A stretch of 64,000 bases of DNA, from positions 51,071 through 115,070 of the forward strand of contig JBDREX010000009.1 of assembly GCA_043819345.1 (NCBI GenBank). The letters run 5' to 3'. Positions within the stretch are counted from its first letter, which is position 1, and each line of letters begins with the position of its first letter. The notes under the pieces are model-generated. The model was not told the DNA's origin and searched no databases. It was given only the letters and a program-made list of their open reading frames with translations. The stretch is from CAYRDK01 sp043819345. GTDB lineage: Bacteria > Omnitrophota > Gorgyraeia > Velamenicoccales > Velamenicoccaceae. Of the stretch, positions 15,101 to 30,100 are shown in pieces. The position numbers and the translations under genes are program-made.

Positions 15101-18100
15101 ATATTTTCTTTTGTGGACTTCTAATAGTTTGGCCGTTGTAACAAAAGATCCAAAAAGCGCCTGAGAAGTCCTCTCGTCATTACCAAAATAGATAAAGCTT
15201 CTATTGCTTCTCTCAATAGGAACACATTTCGTTTTCCTATAAAGCTCAACACTCAACTCCATTTTTTGCTGAACAGATAAATCCCAATAGCCAGGCTTTC
15301 CAATTCTGCTGAAAAATGCAGAACTAATCCTATAAATTTTTCCAAAGTCAGCGGCTGATTTATATTGGGTCAGAAAATACTCAACAACATAATAAGCGGC
15401 CGCTTTTTGCTCAAGAGAATAGGCCTGCATCTTCTGCAACAACTCATAGGCAAAACAACCGAATTCCTGCAGCTTTTTCCTTTTTTGTACTTCCTGAACC
15501 ACAAAAGAAACTATCTCCTCTTGCGAAGAATCAAGTCTTATTGCTAAAACTCCTCTGTTTTGGAAAGCCTCTTTCTGATTAGTGTAGCGCGGAAAAAAAT
15601 GCATTGAAAAACTAAGTCTATAACTCTCCTCACGAAAAAACTGTCCCAGCCGGGCCTTTATGAGCGCAACAAAACGAAATCGTTCTTCTTCATTGCCTAT
15701 ATCTTGTAAATAACCTGCCTTTTCCTGAGGATTTAACAAGTCTAATAACGGCCTCAACACGAAATCTTTGAATTCTTCCATAAGGGATTTTTGATCTTTT
15801 AAATAAGTCATTGCCATGATGTGGGCCATAATCAACAAACTTAACTTTCTCGTATAGGCCCAGTCTGCAGCAGACTGAAAAAGAGCGGACAAACGAATGA
15901 AGAATATTTCTATATCAAAACCTCTTAAATAACAAATAATATCTGCCAATCCTACATTTCCATTTTTTTCGTTAAGCGCATACAAGAGGGCTGAATACTC
16001 TAAAACCGGATCTTTGTGTGTTAAGCCCACAACGCATACCCCCTGTTTTTCAGCCGTCTTTTTAAAATGTAAAATTTGCAAACGCAACTGCTGGATTTCC
16101 TGACTAAGTTTATTCTGATGAAACGTAATCCGCCTCCATAGCAAAGAAAGTTCCGACATCTGTGAATCCAGTTGGCTAAAACACGTTAAACATATTTCTT
16201 CTTGCTGGCTAAAACCAGCCAATTCCTGCTCTATTCCATTTAGTATATCCTCTAATTCCTTTACTCGCTGTTGCTGCCCCATAGATGCCAAAAACAACCG
16301 AACCTTTTGAATGGCCTCAGCCAACTTTTCCTGATATCCATGATACAGCTCAATAGGGTGATTGGAAAAAGCGGCCATTTCAAACAATAACGAATTTTTA
16401 CCGGCCTTTTGAACTTTGACCAAATCCGAAATCATCAATAATGTATTATCTTCCCGCAAACATAGAAGACTGAAAAAACCAATATTTTCCTTTTCAAGAA
16501 GACACTCTTTGATCCATCCAAACAATGGAACATGAACACTTGAAACATTTTTTCTAAGCATTTTTTTAACTAACTGGCTTCGCTGAGCCAGCTCTTCGTC
16601 AATTCTTAATAAGCTTTTTTTCTTTTGTGAAATCAATGCCGACAAAACGGCTATACGTTTTTTCCACAAAAAAAGCTCATTCTTTAAGCGAAGCAAAAAA
16701 TCTCTTTCGCGAATAAAATCTGCCTTGGTTTTTTCTACACTATCCCAAGCCCCTCTTATGGCCTCTTCAACGGGTTTCAAAAGATCCCTTTTATCTTCCA
16801 ATATCCGTTTTAGGCGGTTCATCCTAAGGACTTCCATTAATACCTCCGGGCCAAAATCAGGCAAAATCATCTTTCCATCTTCACGCCCCTTATCCATCAA
16901 CAAAACTAAAACACCATCCCGATAGCCAGCCCCTGTCGGATATTCTTTTCTGGCAAAGACCACTTTCGTCCTCCCGGCAAAATAACGGACAACCACATAT
17001 GTTCCATCTTGAATCCAGGCTGACCTCACGACAGGGTATGAGAGGAAAAACTTACCATCGCCATCATACAAGAAACTATCTTCTGCCAGCTGATCCCTGT
17101 TGGGTAACTCACACAAAGGGTCGCAACCAAGAAACTCGGCAATTTGGCGGTCTAAATCAGCATCTTGAGAAATATCAAAAATCAAGTCACGGCCATTTCT
17201 ATCTGTAATATCTTCACCTTTCTGGTCTTTCATATACCACATAAGACTCGGCGAACCTTTGCAAATCTTTATAGCCACTGAGGCTTTTGGATATTTCCCA
17301 ACAGTCCTTCGTATACCACATTCGCTCACTAAACCAATTGAATCTGAAGATGTATATAAAATATAACTTTTCTCCACATCTACATATTCATCCCTCCAAT
17401 TCAAATATGTGTTAATTAGTTTTTTCTTAGGGTTAAAATTTTTCACATCCCCTTCCTCTAAAACTTCGTATAATTTACTAATCCTTTTTGACTCCCACTT
17501 CAATCCATCACGAGACACTTTAACTTCCGTAAAAAATATCTTTCCGTCCGGATTACGCTCAATCTTCTGCATGTGACAGAATGAATAATCTTTTCCAAAA
17601 ACATAATGAGCCCTACCCCCCAGATTCAAAAATCCCAGATCCCCCAATGTAAACCACCGTACCTGATGATCCGGCGTTAATAGATGGTCTTTTTCTTTTA
17701 AATTCGCCTCAAAAGCGATACCCCTCTTTTGAGAACAGCTGTAAATAATTGAAAACCTCCTATCCTGTTCCTGCAGTAGATCCGTGCAACGGCTAACAAT
17801 GCCCTGATCAAATTGAAGAATGACAAAAAGGTAAGGAATATCTCCATAATGCATCGTCCACAACCCTTTCTTATTCTGAGGCAACTGGCCGTCTATACCG
17901 GGTTTGCCTACTATCTGCAGTCGCATATTCTGCGATAAACAGGCAATTGTTGCGCAATGATTCCGCCCTGTTAAAACAGAAAAAGATAAATCACCATTAA
18001 AATGGTGGCGGGAGCCTTCTTGCGACATATCCAATGAGCCGGTTAAAACATCCACAAAAGGGAAAATAAGGCTTTCCCCGGGATTCCTGGCTAAACCGCT

Positions 18101-21100
18101 CATTGGAAACGCAACACTTTTGTTTTGTATATATTTTTCACTAAGCAAGCCCTGAATCGTCCGTCCATAATTGCCAAAAATCTCTGAAGCTTGATTCTGA
18201 CGCAAGAGTAATAAAACGATAGCCATATGAAAACACCCGCAAGAAAGAAGAAAATTATTATGAAGACCTTTATCATCAATCAAGGCCTCCTTCAGTGCCT
18301 TGGCTGAATTTTCAGGATCAACAGCAAGGACTTCTTCAACCAAAGAGCGTTTTTCTGCTTCATCACCTGTCATAAACTCTTTCCATAGCGCAATATTATT
18401 TGCCTCAACAGAACTACTCACGTCTGATTCTAAACCTGCTTTCAATTCCTCATAATTCAGGCAACAAGCCGATCCAAATTTGCCTGTCTTCAATACCTTT
18501 TTAGCGCTTCGTATTCTTTCAAGAAAAGATGGATGACCAGATCCCCACACTATTTCAAACCAGGACGGTTCTAAAACATTAGTGTCTAAGACAACAAGTT
18601 TTTTCATCACTGAAATAAAAGCATGCGCATCGGCAGATATAGATAAAGCATATTTATCAGCAGCCCGCTCTCCTTTCCTGCAAACATACTTCTCAAATAG
18701 TTCATACAATAACGACACAGGCAAAAACAGAAAACAAAACCCTAGTAAAGCCGCATGAGTTGAAAATATTTCTATTTGAAAGATAGGCGGCAACCAGGCT
18801 GATCGCAGTAACAAAGAAAAAAGATATAACTGAACCCCATCATATACAAATCTCATCCCTGCAGTTTTATCAATATGCCGAGGCTTCCCGTGTCCGATTT
18901 CATGCGCAACCACAAAACAAAGCTCCTCTTCAGAAAATTCTTTTAACATCTTTTCAGATAAGTAAATGCGCAGATACTTTCCAAAACCTATAACACTGGC
19001 TTTCCTGGCCGCAGATTCTCTTCTTTCCCGTAATTGATAAATCTGCCTTTTTGGAAAATTTGTCCGGGCAATACAAGCGCTTAATTTTTCACTTACCCCT
19101 CCTGTCTCTAGCGGCATAGCTCTATTAGAAAAAGGAATGAAAACATACGTGTGAAGATGCTGAAGCAATAAATCATATGCCCATGAAATAAGCCATGCAT
19201 ATACCCAGGAATACTGTCCAGCGCACTCAAAACAAAATAATAAAATCAAAATTTTAAAACCATCGAACAAACACAAACATAAATTTTCAGCACTACTAAA
19301 ATAAGGATTCCCTAAATTTTGAAACATTCCACCAAAAAACACCGGCACCTCAAGGAGCCCGCAAACCCAGGCAGCCACACTTAAAAACATCAAACCACCC
19401 CATATTGGACCGTAATTTAAAGCTCTTACAAAATGATCAAAATAACTAAAACCGCCCATTGTAACTAACCACATCAAAATGGCAAAGGCAAAAATATCTT
19501 TTAAGACCAAGGCCCGCACCGCTTTTTTAAAATTCATCTGCGCGCGGCTATAACCATTTTCAGCATAGAGATCACATAAATCTTCAGGACAGGGCTTCCT
19601 ATTACTTCTAAAAGCATAGGCATAATGAACGCATTTTAAAACAAAAAAACCAGTTCTAAATATTACAATTAGGCCAGAATAGAGGCCCAGAGGGCTTGAA
19701 AAACACAAGCAAATACTCCTATATAATTCACAACATAAGTCCTTGGAATATGCCTGAAGGGAAAAGAAAAGAAGCTGTAGAGTTTGATAGAAGCCCTTAA
19801 CACGATAGCCGGCCGCAGGGTTATTGCCGGCTATCCCTAAAACAGCGCGAGTCTGCCTCGCGTTATTAAAACCAACCGCCTCCAACTCATCCTCAGTGTG
19901 ATTTACGCTAAGAAATGAGCTTAATAGATCATTCTTATTTTGCTGAAAATCCGAATTTCTCTTCTGAATACTCTCATCCTCCACATCAAGCGGCTTGGCA
20001 TTAATCATTCTTTGCTTCGGGATACTGCCTTCACCCTGATGCCCGCTATCCTGTCTTTTTCCCTTATTCAATTGCCACCAAACCAATAAAGGCAAACCAG
20101 CACAGATGCCAAGAAAAAGCAAAAAATTCATACTCGGAATAATAACTCTACCAAGAGATGAATTGACCTGTAACAGCATAGCAAACTTCCTCTGCGCGAA
20201 TAAAAGATCTTCCCTTATCGGCATGATAGGAGAAGAAAATAAAGACATGATTTCCTGTATACGAATCTGTACCCATTGTTCTGTGGCTGATACAGGAATA
20301 ACAAATAAATTGCCCGTCGCAAATCTAGGATCGGAAAAAATATTATCCAGTTTATACATTTTCTCCATCAAGCCCGGAGCTGTTAAAATAACCTCATACT
20401 GCTTACAAAAAGCGCTCGCCTGACCACAAAAGCGAAAATCATCTTCTTTAAGATCAAAGAGCATCTCTCCCTCGCCTATAGCTTGCCATGCTTTTGAAAT
20501 CAGCTCTTTGACTCTTTCTTCCCAGTGAAAAGAATTACCCCGAGATACAGTTTTAACAACATCAACTAATATAACGCGGCGCTTAACACTCTCATGTAAT
20601 CGCAACACAAGATCGCGTGCCGCTATTTGTTTAGACTCTTTATCATCAAGTGTCTGATAATGTGTCAAAAATAAAGCCAGTTCCGCAGGAAAATAATGAG
20701 TTTTTAGCCCCGGATAAAATTCAGGAATCGGCATAAAACTTAGAAGCGTCAGATACTCCTCTTCCAAAGCCCTGCTGAATACAATTGGTAGCGGCCTAAG
20801 GTGAAAACGGCGCAGGCCCTGATTAAGAATTAATCTCCCAATCCTTTCATTAGTATCAATAAAAGGATGAATATGAACAAAATGATAGAAAACCTCTGCT
20901 AAAAACATGATAGCCTCTTGTGTGCGCTGCATCTCATCCGTAAGTACATCAATCCTATCAAAACCTTTATTGAGCCATTCAAGATAATCATTCATTAAAG
21001 AAGGAATTTGGTTTTGGCTAAAACCGCTTTGGGTATCTGTTGAGGCCTTTACAAAATTCCAACCGGATGTCACCACCTCTGAACGCCGAAAACCTACCCT

Positions 21101-24100
21101 ATCGGCATAATCCGTCTTAATAGAGCTAACCAGGATAAGAGATTTAAAACAATCTAACAAAAACCCCGTATCAATCGGCTCCGTCGAATTCATCTTATTC
21201 GCAAAAGCCGCGACTTCTATATAAGCCTTCATTTCTTGCGCGTTAGCAAATAAATGCCCCATGCTCTCTCTATCCTTATCGGGCATGTATTCCAGCTCTA
21301 TATCAGCGATAAAATCCAAAGGCTTCACGATAGACTTGATTTGTTCCGCAACAAATTGGCGTCTTGATGCATTAAGAAACTCTTCTTGTTCTTGGCCAAA
21401 CGGCAAAGACTGCAACCCTTGATATTTCGGCCAAATAGTACCGAAAATATGGCCAGATAGCTTATTTTTCATAATAGCCTGAGATATTTCAACAAGACAG
21501 TCAGCATTATTACGATAGCGAAGGCCCTGCCAAAAAGCCCGTAACGCTTCTTGTTCTTCCTGCGAGGAAAATGAGAATAATGAGGAAAAGGCCTGTGCCT
21601 CCCTTAAAGATCTTTCAAATAATCCGAGATAATAAAAGATATTTCTTGTCTCATTCAATAACTGAGATTCTACAAAGAGACAGGAAAACCTATTCTTTCT
21701 TGATTTTTCCAAAGCATACAAAACCACCTGCTGAACTTCATAACGCAAAGGCGAAGATGAAGTCAAATCCCGTACAGGATTGCTTACGGGCGGCATTACT
21801 GAATCTCCATGAGAAACCTTCGTCTTCTTAAACCAAACAAGACGCTTAATCACAGAACCAATGCCTCTAACGATTTTATCCAGAAACGTTGTACTCTCCA
21901 ATAAAGGGGCATCAAGCTTCTTCTGTGCGGCCAAAAGGTAATCTCTCAAATGGCACTCGTCCTGAAAACGCGTATCAAATCCAGTCATCAAGTCGTAAAT
22001 AAATTGACCTTCCTCTGTCATAAATACCCTTGCTTGACGGCCATTATTCTCCGGAGAACAAATATGTGTTAAAAGACGTGGAATACCACGAACACCCTGA
22101 TACATACGAAGAGCTTTCTCTAAATCGGGTGTCATCGTAAAAAAACTATTTCCCCAGTCAATAAAAACAATCCCATATTTCTTAGACGTCCCCGCGTAAA
22201 CCGCATGCGCGTCCTTAGGGTTAATAGATACTTCAGCCTCCGCAGCGCGCAGATCCCATCCTTTCTGTTCAGCAACATAATTTGATATCTCAGAAAAAAT
22301 TGTTGCAGTCGCCGCGCAATTCGTTACAGGATGTTTCTTTTGATTTACGGCACTATCTCTCAACCACGGATAAGCTTCTTCAAAAGAATTAACAGGCAAA
22401 GGAGTTCCTTTGTAATTATATGTGCTAGCATACTCATAAAGCCTGCCAATGCCAGCTGTAAGCTCCATCGGATCTCCAACAGCATTCGTAAAGTTAACAA
22501 GAAATTCCTGAGGAGTGGCTGAATTTTTATATACATCCGAAACAATCTTTTGTGCCTTAAGATCATTTTTAGCGCTGACATATTGCTGTGTAAGGTTTTT
22601 TGAAGAAAGACTATTAAAATCACTCTCTTTAGGCCTCAAGCCAGCATCAATACTCAACTTCATATATTTCCAGCGCTCTTGTTTCGCCCCAAAAAGATAA
22701 TCAAAAGCTATCTTAAAAGAATAAACATCGTCCCTTTGGCCACAATCATAATTCCAATGACCCCAGGAAAGGAATGTTTTTAAAACCATGCTATCATTGA
22801 GAGAATAGTGGAAAGCCGCATCCACCCCATAACCTTTCTTCCACAAAACAGGATCTTTTGTATAATGAGGCGCCAGACTATAACCATAGCCTTTAGTGTT
22901 AAAATCAAAGCTAACCTTATAATCCTGTTGTTCTATTTTTTCTTTTTGCATAAAACCAAAGTTCAAATAGTTCTGTCGCGCTGTCGTATAAGTCACATCA
23001 AAACCTGCCACATAGCCTACGGGTACCAGTTTATACTCCTGCTGAAAAGAATCCCATCGCACTTCTTCATACCGGCGGTCAAAAACGCCGCGTAATAGCA
23101 AATTGCCCTTTCGCCACAAAATATTGCCTCCCTGGCTTATGCCTTCTACCCCCCTTACAATGCCATAGGAATCAATCTTAGTCATAATCTTCCACTCGTC
23201 ATGCCCCTCATAAAAAGAAACAACGAGATTTTCGGAAGGCTTCAGTATAACCCCATAACTATATTGTGTATCATCTGTAGCCATATTTTGTTTATGCTGC
23301 GGCCTGTCAACAAAAGACTCTTCAAACATCTGTGAAAATTCTAACGGAACATCTTGCGACCGAAAACAAGCCCTGGAATTCAGATGAAAAAACCCGCCGC
23401 TGGAAGCCCATTTGCCAACCAAAGGAACATTAGAGCGCATCTGAGTTATATTGAGGTCCATCCCCATATAACCCGAAGACTCTAGGATATTATAGGTAAA
23501 ATAATTCGGATTAAAACCAAACAGGCCCCCCTTAAAAAACAACTTCCCTGAACTTGGGATAAGATATTTCCAAACGCCTTCCAGATTGCCGGTAATATCT
23601 ACAACATCAATATCTACTAATCCTGCCTCATATCCTATACTATTTTCTCCCACTTTTAACTTAATCTGCCCAGGAAAACTCTGCGGCCAATAATTGAGCT
23701 GCTTAGGAGCTCCAAATAACTCTGTAGCCGCCTGATGAAAAACAGGCCCTTCAGCTCCCACAAAACGCGCCGGCACAACAAAGAGAAAAATAGCTAAAGC
23801 GAGAGCTATATAACGCCTCAATGGCGAAGAAAATAGATTTTCAACATCTAAATCCCTCATTTCCCCCTTGACAAAGGATCTCTCTTTAGGCAAAAGAGTT
23901 CTTTTGCGCAGCCTCCCAACCCCCTCAAAAGAATCTTCTTTCATTAAGACAACGCGCCTATCAACGGTGAGTTGAAGATTGTATTCATCACTATCATGAC
24001 AATCTGCAAGCTGATCAGGATTAATCAATCTCATCGCCCTTCCCAGTGACTTTTCAGGCAAGAAGCAATTAATTGACTCAACGGAAACAAAATTTAGATC

Positions 24101-27100
24101 ACGCACAATTCTGCATATTAATGAAACATCATGATTCTTACCACTGGCACCATATGCCAACAACAACTTATTATCACGACGGATCATCATCCTGGCCATA
24201 TCAAAAACAAGCTGCCATCTTCTAATACTTTCTTCCTTTCCTAAGGAATTAAACTTCTCACTCTCTTCATTGATATGCATACAAAACTCCCAATGATAGG
24301 AGCTCTTAAGATAAATAAGCCGATCAATTGATTTAATAAAATTACTATCCAAATTTAACGCAGGCGTAAATATGCTGGCAAAATACACACCATCACCCAC
24401 CAGACAAATAAGCCTATCAAGAATATCGCCATAACACTTATCGTATAAAGGATCATCATAATCGCCGCTAGGATCATTATCATACCAATTAAACATTCCC
24501 AACAAGAAGACCCTGTTAAAAAACTTTGCCATTTTCTGTAAAGCTGCCAGATCCTCAACAACAACTCCATGCTCTATAAGCTCTTCCACTCTTGCGGTAA
24601 AAATCCGCATTAATTCAATAATCCATGGCCATGGCATGGAACAAACTATTCTTGAGACATTACGACAACAATATTTACATTGATTTGAACATCCCTTCGT
24701 AATAGCCGCAAAAACTTTTGTCAGCTCTTTCCTCTGACACAGTTCAAGCAATTCCAATAAATCTATGTTTTGAGAATATGACTCAAACAAATGAAATTTG
24801 GGTTGGCGTAAACAGTTATAATCATCTATGAGTTTTTGGAAAGAAACAACGCGCCTTTCAAAATCCGCCCTAATCCTACATACAGTACTTTTGCCTTCAT
24901 GGCTTAACGGAGCCGAATAGTTTTCCATTAATACCACTCTTTTTGCAAGTTCATTCCTCATCTGTTTTTTAGGCAAAGTAGCCAGGTCCTCATCTGCAAG
25001 AATCCGTTTCGTCAACTTAAGGTAACCATCTTGAACCAAGCCATTCAAAAAAGGCTCCGGCAAATGAGGACACAGTTGCCGAGCCTCATATTGAAAAGTA
25101 TTGATAGAGGATGAAGAGAGATCGTCAGAAGACAATAGCCTAATGAAATCGCCCGCGCTCTCAACAATGCCCATAGTAGCTTCATCCCATAATCTATAAG
25201 CATGCGGCCTATCATTCTGAAATCTTGAAAACATAGGACCCTTTAAGGATACAACAGCGCTGGAAACAGCCGGATAATCAATACCTAAACAAATATGCAG
25301 CCCACTAGCCGACTCTATGCTTATCACACCTTTTTCAGCCATTTGACGAATAGAAGTTGATATCCATCTTCTTAACCATAAGGAAGCGGGCCCTTCTAAT
25401 TCCATTCTGACTTGAGGTATCTTTAAAGCCAATAAAGCATCTATTGTTGAAACAGAAAGACTTTGCGCACCTTCTTCGTCTTGCGATACAAGTATTTCTT
25501 TCGCTACGGAAGGAAGATTTTCAACAATAACACGGCGCAGGTCATTCCCTAAACCCAGATCTCTCTCATAACGACCAACCTTCTTAACAATCCGGCTAAC
25601 AAGGTAATCCAGCGGATATTGCACAGGCCTGGAATCACTTTCCTGACGCTCTCTGACAACCCATGGAAACTTTTTGCCCCATTGCCCTGTCCGAAAATCA
25701 CACGTATCTATCGTCGATGACTCCTTATTTAAACACAAAATCCTTAAACTAGCCTCAACAGGATCGTGCCCATTTTGACCCCCAAAAAATAAACCCGCCT
25801 TACCAAAAAATTGTATCATTTTTTCATCTATAGGAATCTCTTCATGCGCCAATCCAAAAGATAACAACTGAAGAGCCTCTGCTATTGGCACATTGTTTTC
25901 AAAAATAATAATATAAGGCCTTTTATCCGATGGATCGGGACCGATAGATGACACGTAATAACGACCATCGCCAACACCACAAAAATACGCGATAATCTCA
26001 TTTGTCTTGGCATCTTTTATCCTTTTCATCGGCGCCCAGGCCACCTTACCATATTTAAGGATATTAAGTTTTTCTACAATAATGTCCGGAGTCTGCATAG
26101 GAAGCGTGAGATATCCTTTACGAGTGGCACCAATATCAATACGGTGCACCCGGTCAGGCCTTAAAACCATGGGCTCCCAAAGCGACTCATCTCTAACGGC
26201 TAAATTTACTAAAAAGCTATAGAGAAAGACATCCTCTCCGTATCCAATACGAAACTTATCTTTACCAGCCTTTAACTGCTCTTTTTCATAAATATGGATT
26301 AATCCAAAATGATTGTAGAGACGAATTTCATCAATAAAATTGACATACAACAAATACTGAGGGACAGGTTCTGCTATCGTGCTTTCATCAAGCAACATTG
26401 TAAAAATGCTGCCTTTTGACAGTCTATCTGTTATTTTAATCATTTTCTTTTTCAAAACTTCCGCCAGCTTAGTGCCACCTGCGGGAGGTAACCCAAAATA
26501 AATACCATCAAGAGATATACTCGTATTCGTTGCTACCTCAAACCCGCCTCTATGATACGGTTGCTTGCCTGAAATAATTTTTTTAATAAAACGCTTGTCC
26601 TGAAAAACCTTCTCTAAGCATCTGTCCGAAAAATTTAAAACAGCTCTAAGATTAAGTAAAAATGATTGTCCAACAACCTGGCTTTTAGAATCTCCTTGAG
26701 CGACTTGATCAACACAGAAAGAGCTAGAAAACCCATTCGTAGAATCATACAAAACCACATCGTTATTCTGATAGATAATTAATAAAAAGTTTTTTGTTTT
26801 TATGTCAACCAGTATCTTGACTCGCCCGTTAAAAAAATCATTTTGCCTCTTATTGATCAAAGATGTAATATCCAGCAATGCGACAAAATCTAAAAGCCTA
26901 GTCCCAAAATTAAGATAAACTTTATATCCGCATCCATTTGTAAACTGAGCCGTAACGCTCCCCTTGCTGACTATTTTTGGAAAAAACTGGCACTTCCTAT
27001 CCAAGTCTAATACAATTTCTCTGATTTCAGCCAGATCAAAACAATCCAAAAGTGTTTCTTTGCCTGGTATAAACACCGGTTTTAAAAAACTGCTGCTCGC

Positions 27101-30100
27101 CACATCATCTAATTTGGATGAGTTTGCTTGCGCCTGATAGCTCTGGTCACGCAAATACTTAAATCCACCCATCCCTCTAAGATAAACACAAACCTGGGCG
27201 AAAGTAATATCTATCTGTGGAAACATAGAAAGCAAATGTTCATGCAGCTCCTTGGCTGTCTTAACGTGAGGGTATTGAATAAAAATTTTCTCAAATAGCG
27301 CCATCCTGCTTCTAGCCTCCTTCTCCTGCTTAATAGCAACCCAGGATGTATGGCGCAATACAAGCGCACGATTAATATGGTGCTTTAAAGAGGCCTGCTT
27401 ACCAACAAACCCTTTTGCAGAAAACTTTGGATATAAATCCCATAATGATAATTCTTTAATATTCCCTTGAGCAAAATATTCATCCAGCCATAATCTGGCA
27501 TATTTTTCAATCTTTTCAGCTTTTCTTTCCAGCCAGCTCCCCCTGCCCAGTTTATCAACGGCCCTTGATAATCTCGGCAAGTCCCATCGGCCAATTTCAG
27601 GGCACAAAAAAGCTAACCGCGCCTGTACTTGCCCTAAAGACAAAAAGAAATTCTCTTCAAGCAAGGCATCCAGATCCTGATCATTAATAACGACCCCTCT
27701 TTGCCACTTTCTAACTACAACCGGTGAAGATGCCTTAATTTGAGACAACGTGTACAGCAATTTCACGCGCCATTGATTGAGATATTCCTCAACACTACCA
27801 CAAACACTCACACCATTGATTCTGGTTTTAAAAGCCCTCTTTTCCGAAGAGTTCAAAACTGGGACACGCACAGAATAAGAAAAACCTGACGGGCCTAAGC
27901 GATAATATTCAAGACTGGCATCCACATGAACAATGCCGTTTCCATCATGGTCAATACATACATCGCAAACCTTGAATAATTTCTGAATATTACTCATCCG
28001 GGATAAAAAGCTTAAATAAGCATCATCCAGCGCGTCGCAAGGAGCAAAATCCTGCCCGGCAGAAAATAAAGGCAAAAGAACCGTCAGATAATCCTCAACA
28101 GCCAAAAGAAGTTTGCCATGGATATCGTCACGCCGAGCCTGTGAAGCATCTACTAAGCTAATTATATGATTGATAGCTATCTTTAAGAGCCTAGTTTCCC
28201 GCTTAATCCTCCTTTTGAGGACTTTCTGGGCTATTTCAACATCAGAGATAAATTTTTGACATTCCACAAACTTACGAAATTGTTCATAATGACGGCACAG
28301 GTCCTCTACGTACATCATACTACCCTGCAAAAACCTTGAAATCAGCTCCTCTAGATACTTTTTCTCATCATCAGATAACCTGACAATTTTGAGATGCCAA
28401 ACTGGACGCAGAATATATCCGTCCTGTCCTAATCCAATTTCCTGCCTATCAAGAGATGAAGAAACAGAATGATCAGTCTCTTCTGAAACATCTTTGAGAT
28501 AAACCTCACCAGACTGTCCTTCGTCATCAAAACTATGCCCTTCAACCATATTATGTTTATTCGGCCAAAAATACCCAACAGATTTCGTTATGCCTACCAC
28601 TAAAACCGCCCCGGCCATATACATAACAATGTCAAGCATATCGCATCGTGCCCCAGGTCGAATTTTTTGATAAACAGGTAATTTTTGTAATAGCTCTAAA
28701 ACAAACGACAAAAGCAGCATCTTTTTCATTGTCGTCTTCGCGGGAAGCCCAAGCTGAAATAACGCGTAAATAGTTAACAACACACCTAAAACAAAATCAT
28801 CCAGATAATAATGAGCAAATTGACCTAATAGGCTAAATCTTGAAACGCTGGGTTTTAAGAAAAATAGGTTCACCTGCCTGCAGGTTAAACCAAGAATCAT
28901 CAAGACAATGGACAATCTATACTCCCAAAGCAAGATCTTCAAATACTTCAGCAAAAGTACCATGAGCTTAAAAAAACGCTTCCCAAAAGAATAAGAACGC
29001 GGCTGTACAAAACTGCAGCCATGAGAATCATTCTTTACTCTTTTTCCACGAGTCTCTTTATTGTTCTTTTTCTTCGTCACTTCCCTTGCCGTTGAAACCG
29101 TAACAAATTTTGCGCCTGCATGGCTCTGTTTATGAAATTTCCATCTAATAGGACTGGAACCTAAATCGTCTAATCCAAAAACAGAACCCGAATAAGACAA
29201 TTGAGAAAAAATAGAAGAGCTGGAGCCATCATATTCAGATTCCCGGCTATCTGGCCTTTTTGGAAGGTTTTCTTCAACAATAACATTGTTTTGAAAAGAA
29301 GAAGAATAGGCCTGACCGTTAAAGGAGCCTTCGAGATACGGCAAAAATGAAACTTTGCAGGAAAAATCAACAGGTTCTTCCACCTTTTGCGAAAGGTAAG
29401 TAATAAACCATTCCACAAAAATCACTAAAGCGTTTTTAACATGAGAAGTCTTTAAAAAATTTATTCCTAGCTTATAATAAGCGATCACAAAAGAAGGATC
29501 TATCTGGATAGCTGCCTGCAACTCAATAATAGCTTTCATGGGTTGGCCTAGTTTGGAATAAGCACAACCCAAATTATAATGAGCTAAAGGCTGCTTCACA
29601 TCCAACTCTAAAGCCCTCAAAAATTCCCGAACCGCGGCACCATGTTGATTCAGCTTATCCAAACAACACCCGAAATTATTATGAGCCATACCATAAAAAC
29701 TATTGAGCATGACGGCTTTTTCAAAAAGAAGAGACGCCTGAGGATAATGGCCTAAAATCATATAAATTCTTCCCATATTAGACAAAATATTAGGTGTCAT
29801 CGCATAAGAATTGAGCTCCTGTAAATCATGATACATAATATTTAATAACTCTCTGTCAGGCAATAGTCTTACATGTTTTTGTCCAGCTTTAAGCTGTGCC
29901 AGCAAGAAGAAAACTTCACGAGAGGAAAGACAATAATTTTCTTTTAAGACAAAACGCCCATGCCCTTTGTGCACATAATACTTCTTAAGATCAATCACCC
30001 TGACAAGGTTATTGATATAATCAATAAAAAGGGCTTTCTCTTTAGAAATCGTTATCCAATTAAATACATGCTCTCCTTCCTTCTGACTACGCAAAGGCAC

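Noticed and set aside
23760..23880. Start of a separate outer-membrane protein gene at the signal-like helix
   Set aside because: MRDLDVENLFSSPLRR is in frame and precedes a signal-like core, but no stop lies upstream in that frame and the sequence before it is coding in the same phase. The SSPL junction marks it as an internal module.
27120..27730. Clear DNA-binding domain
   Set aside because: Three HTH-like stretches are suggestive, but spacing and hydrophobic positions do not match a family well enough; reported only as possible.
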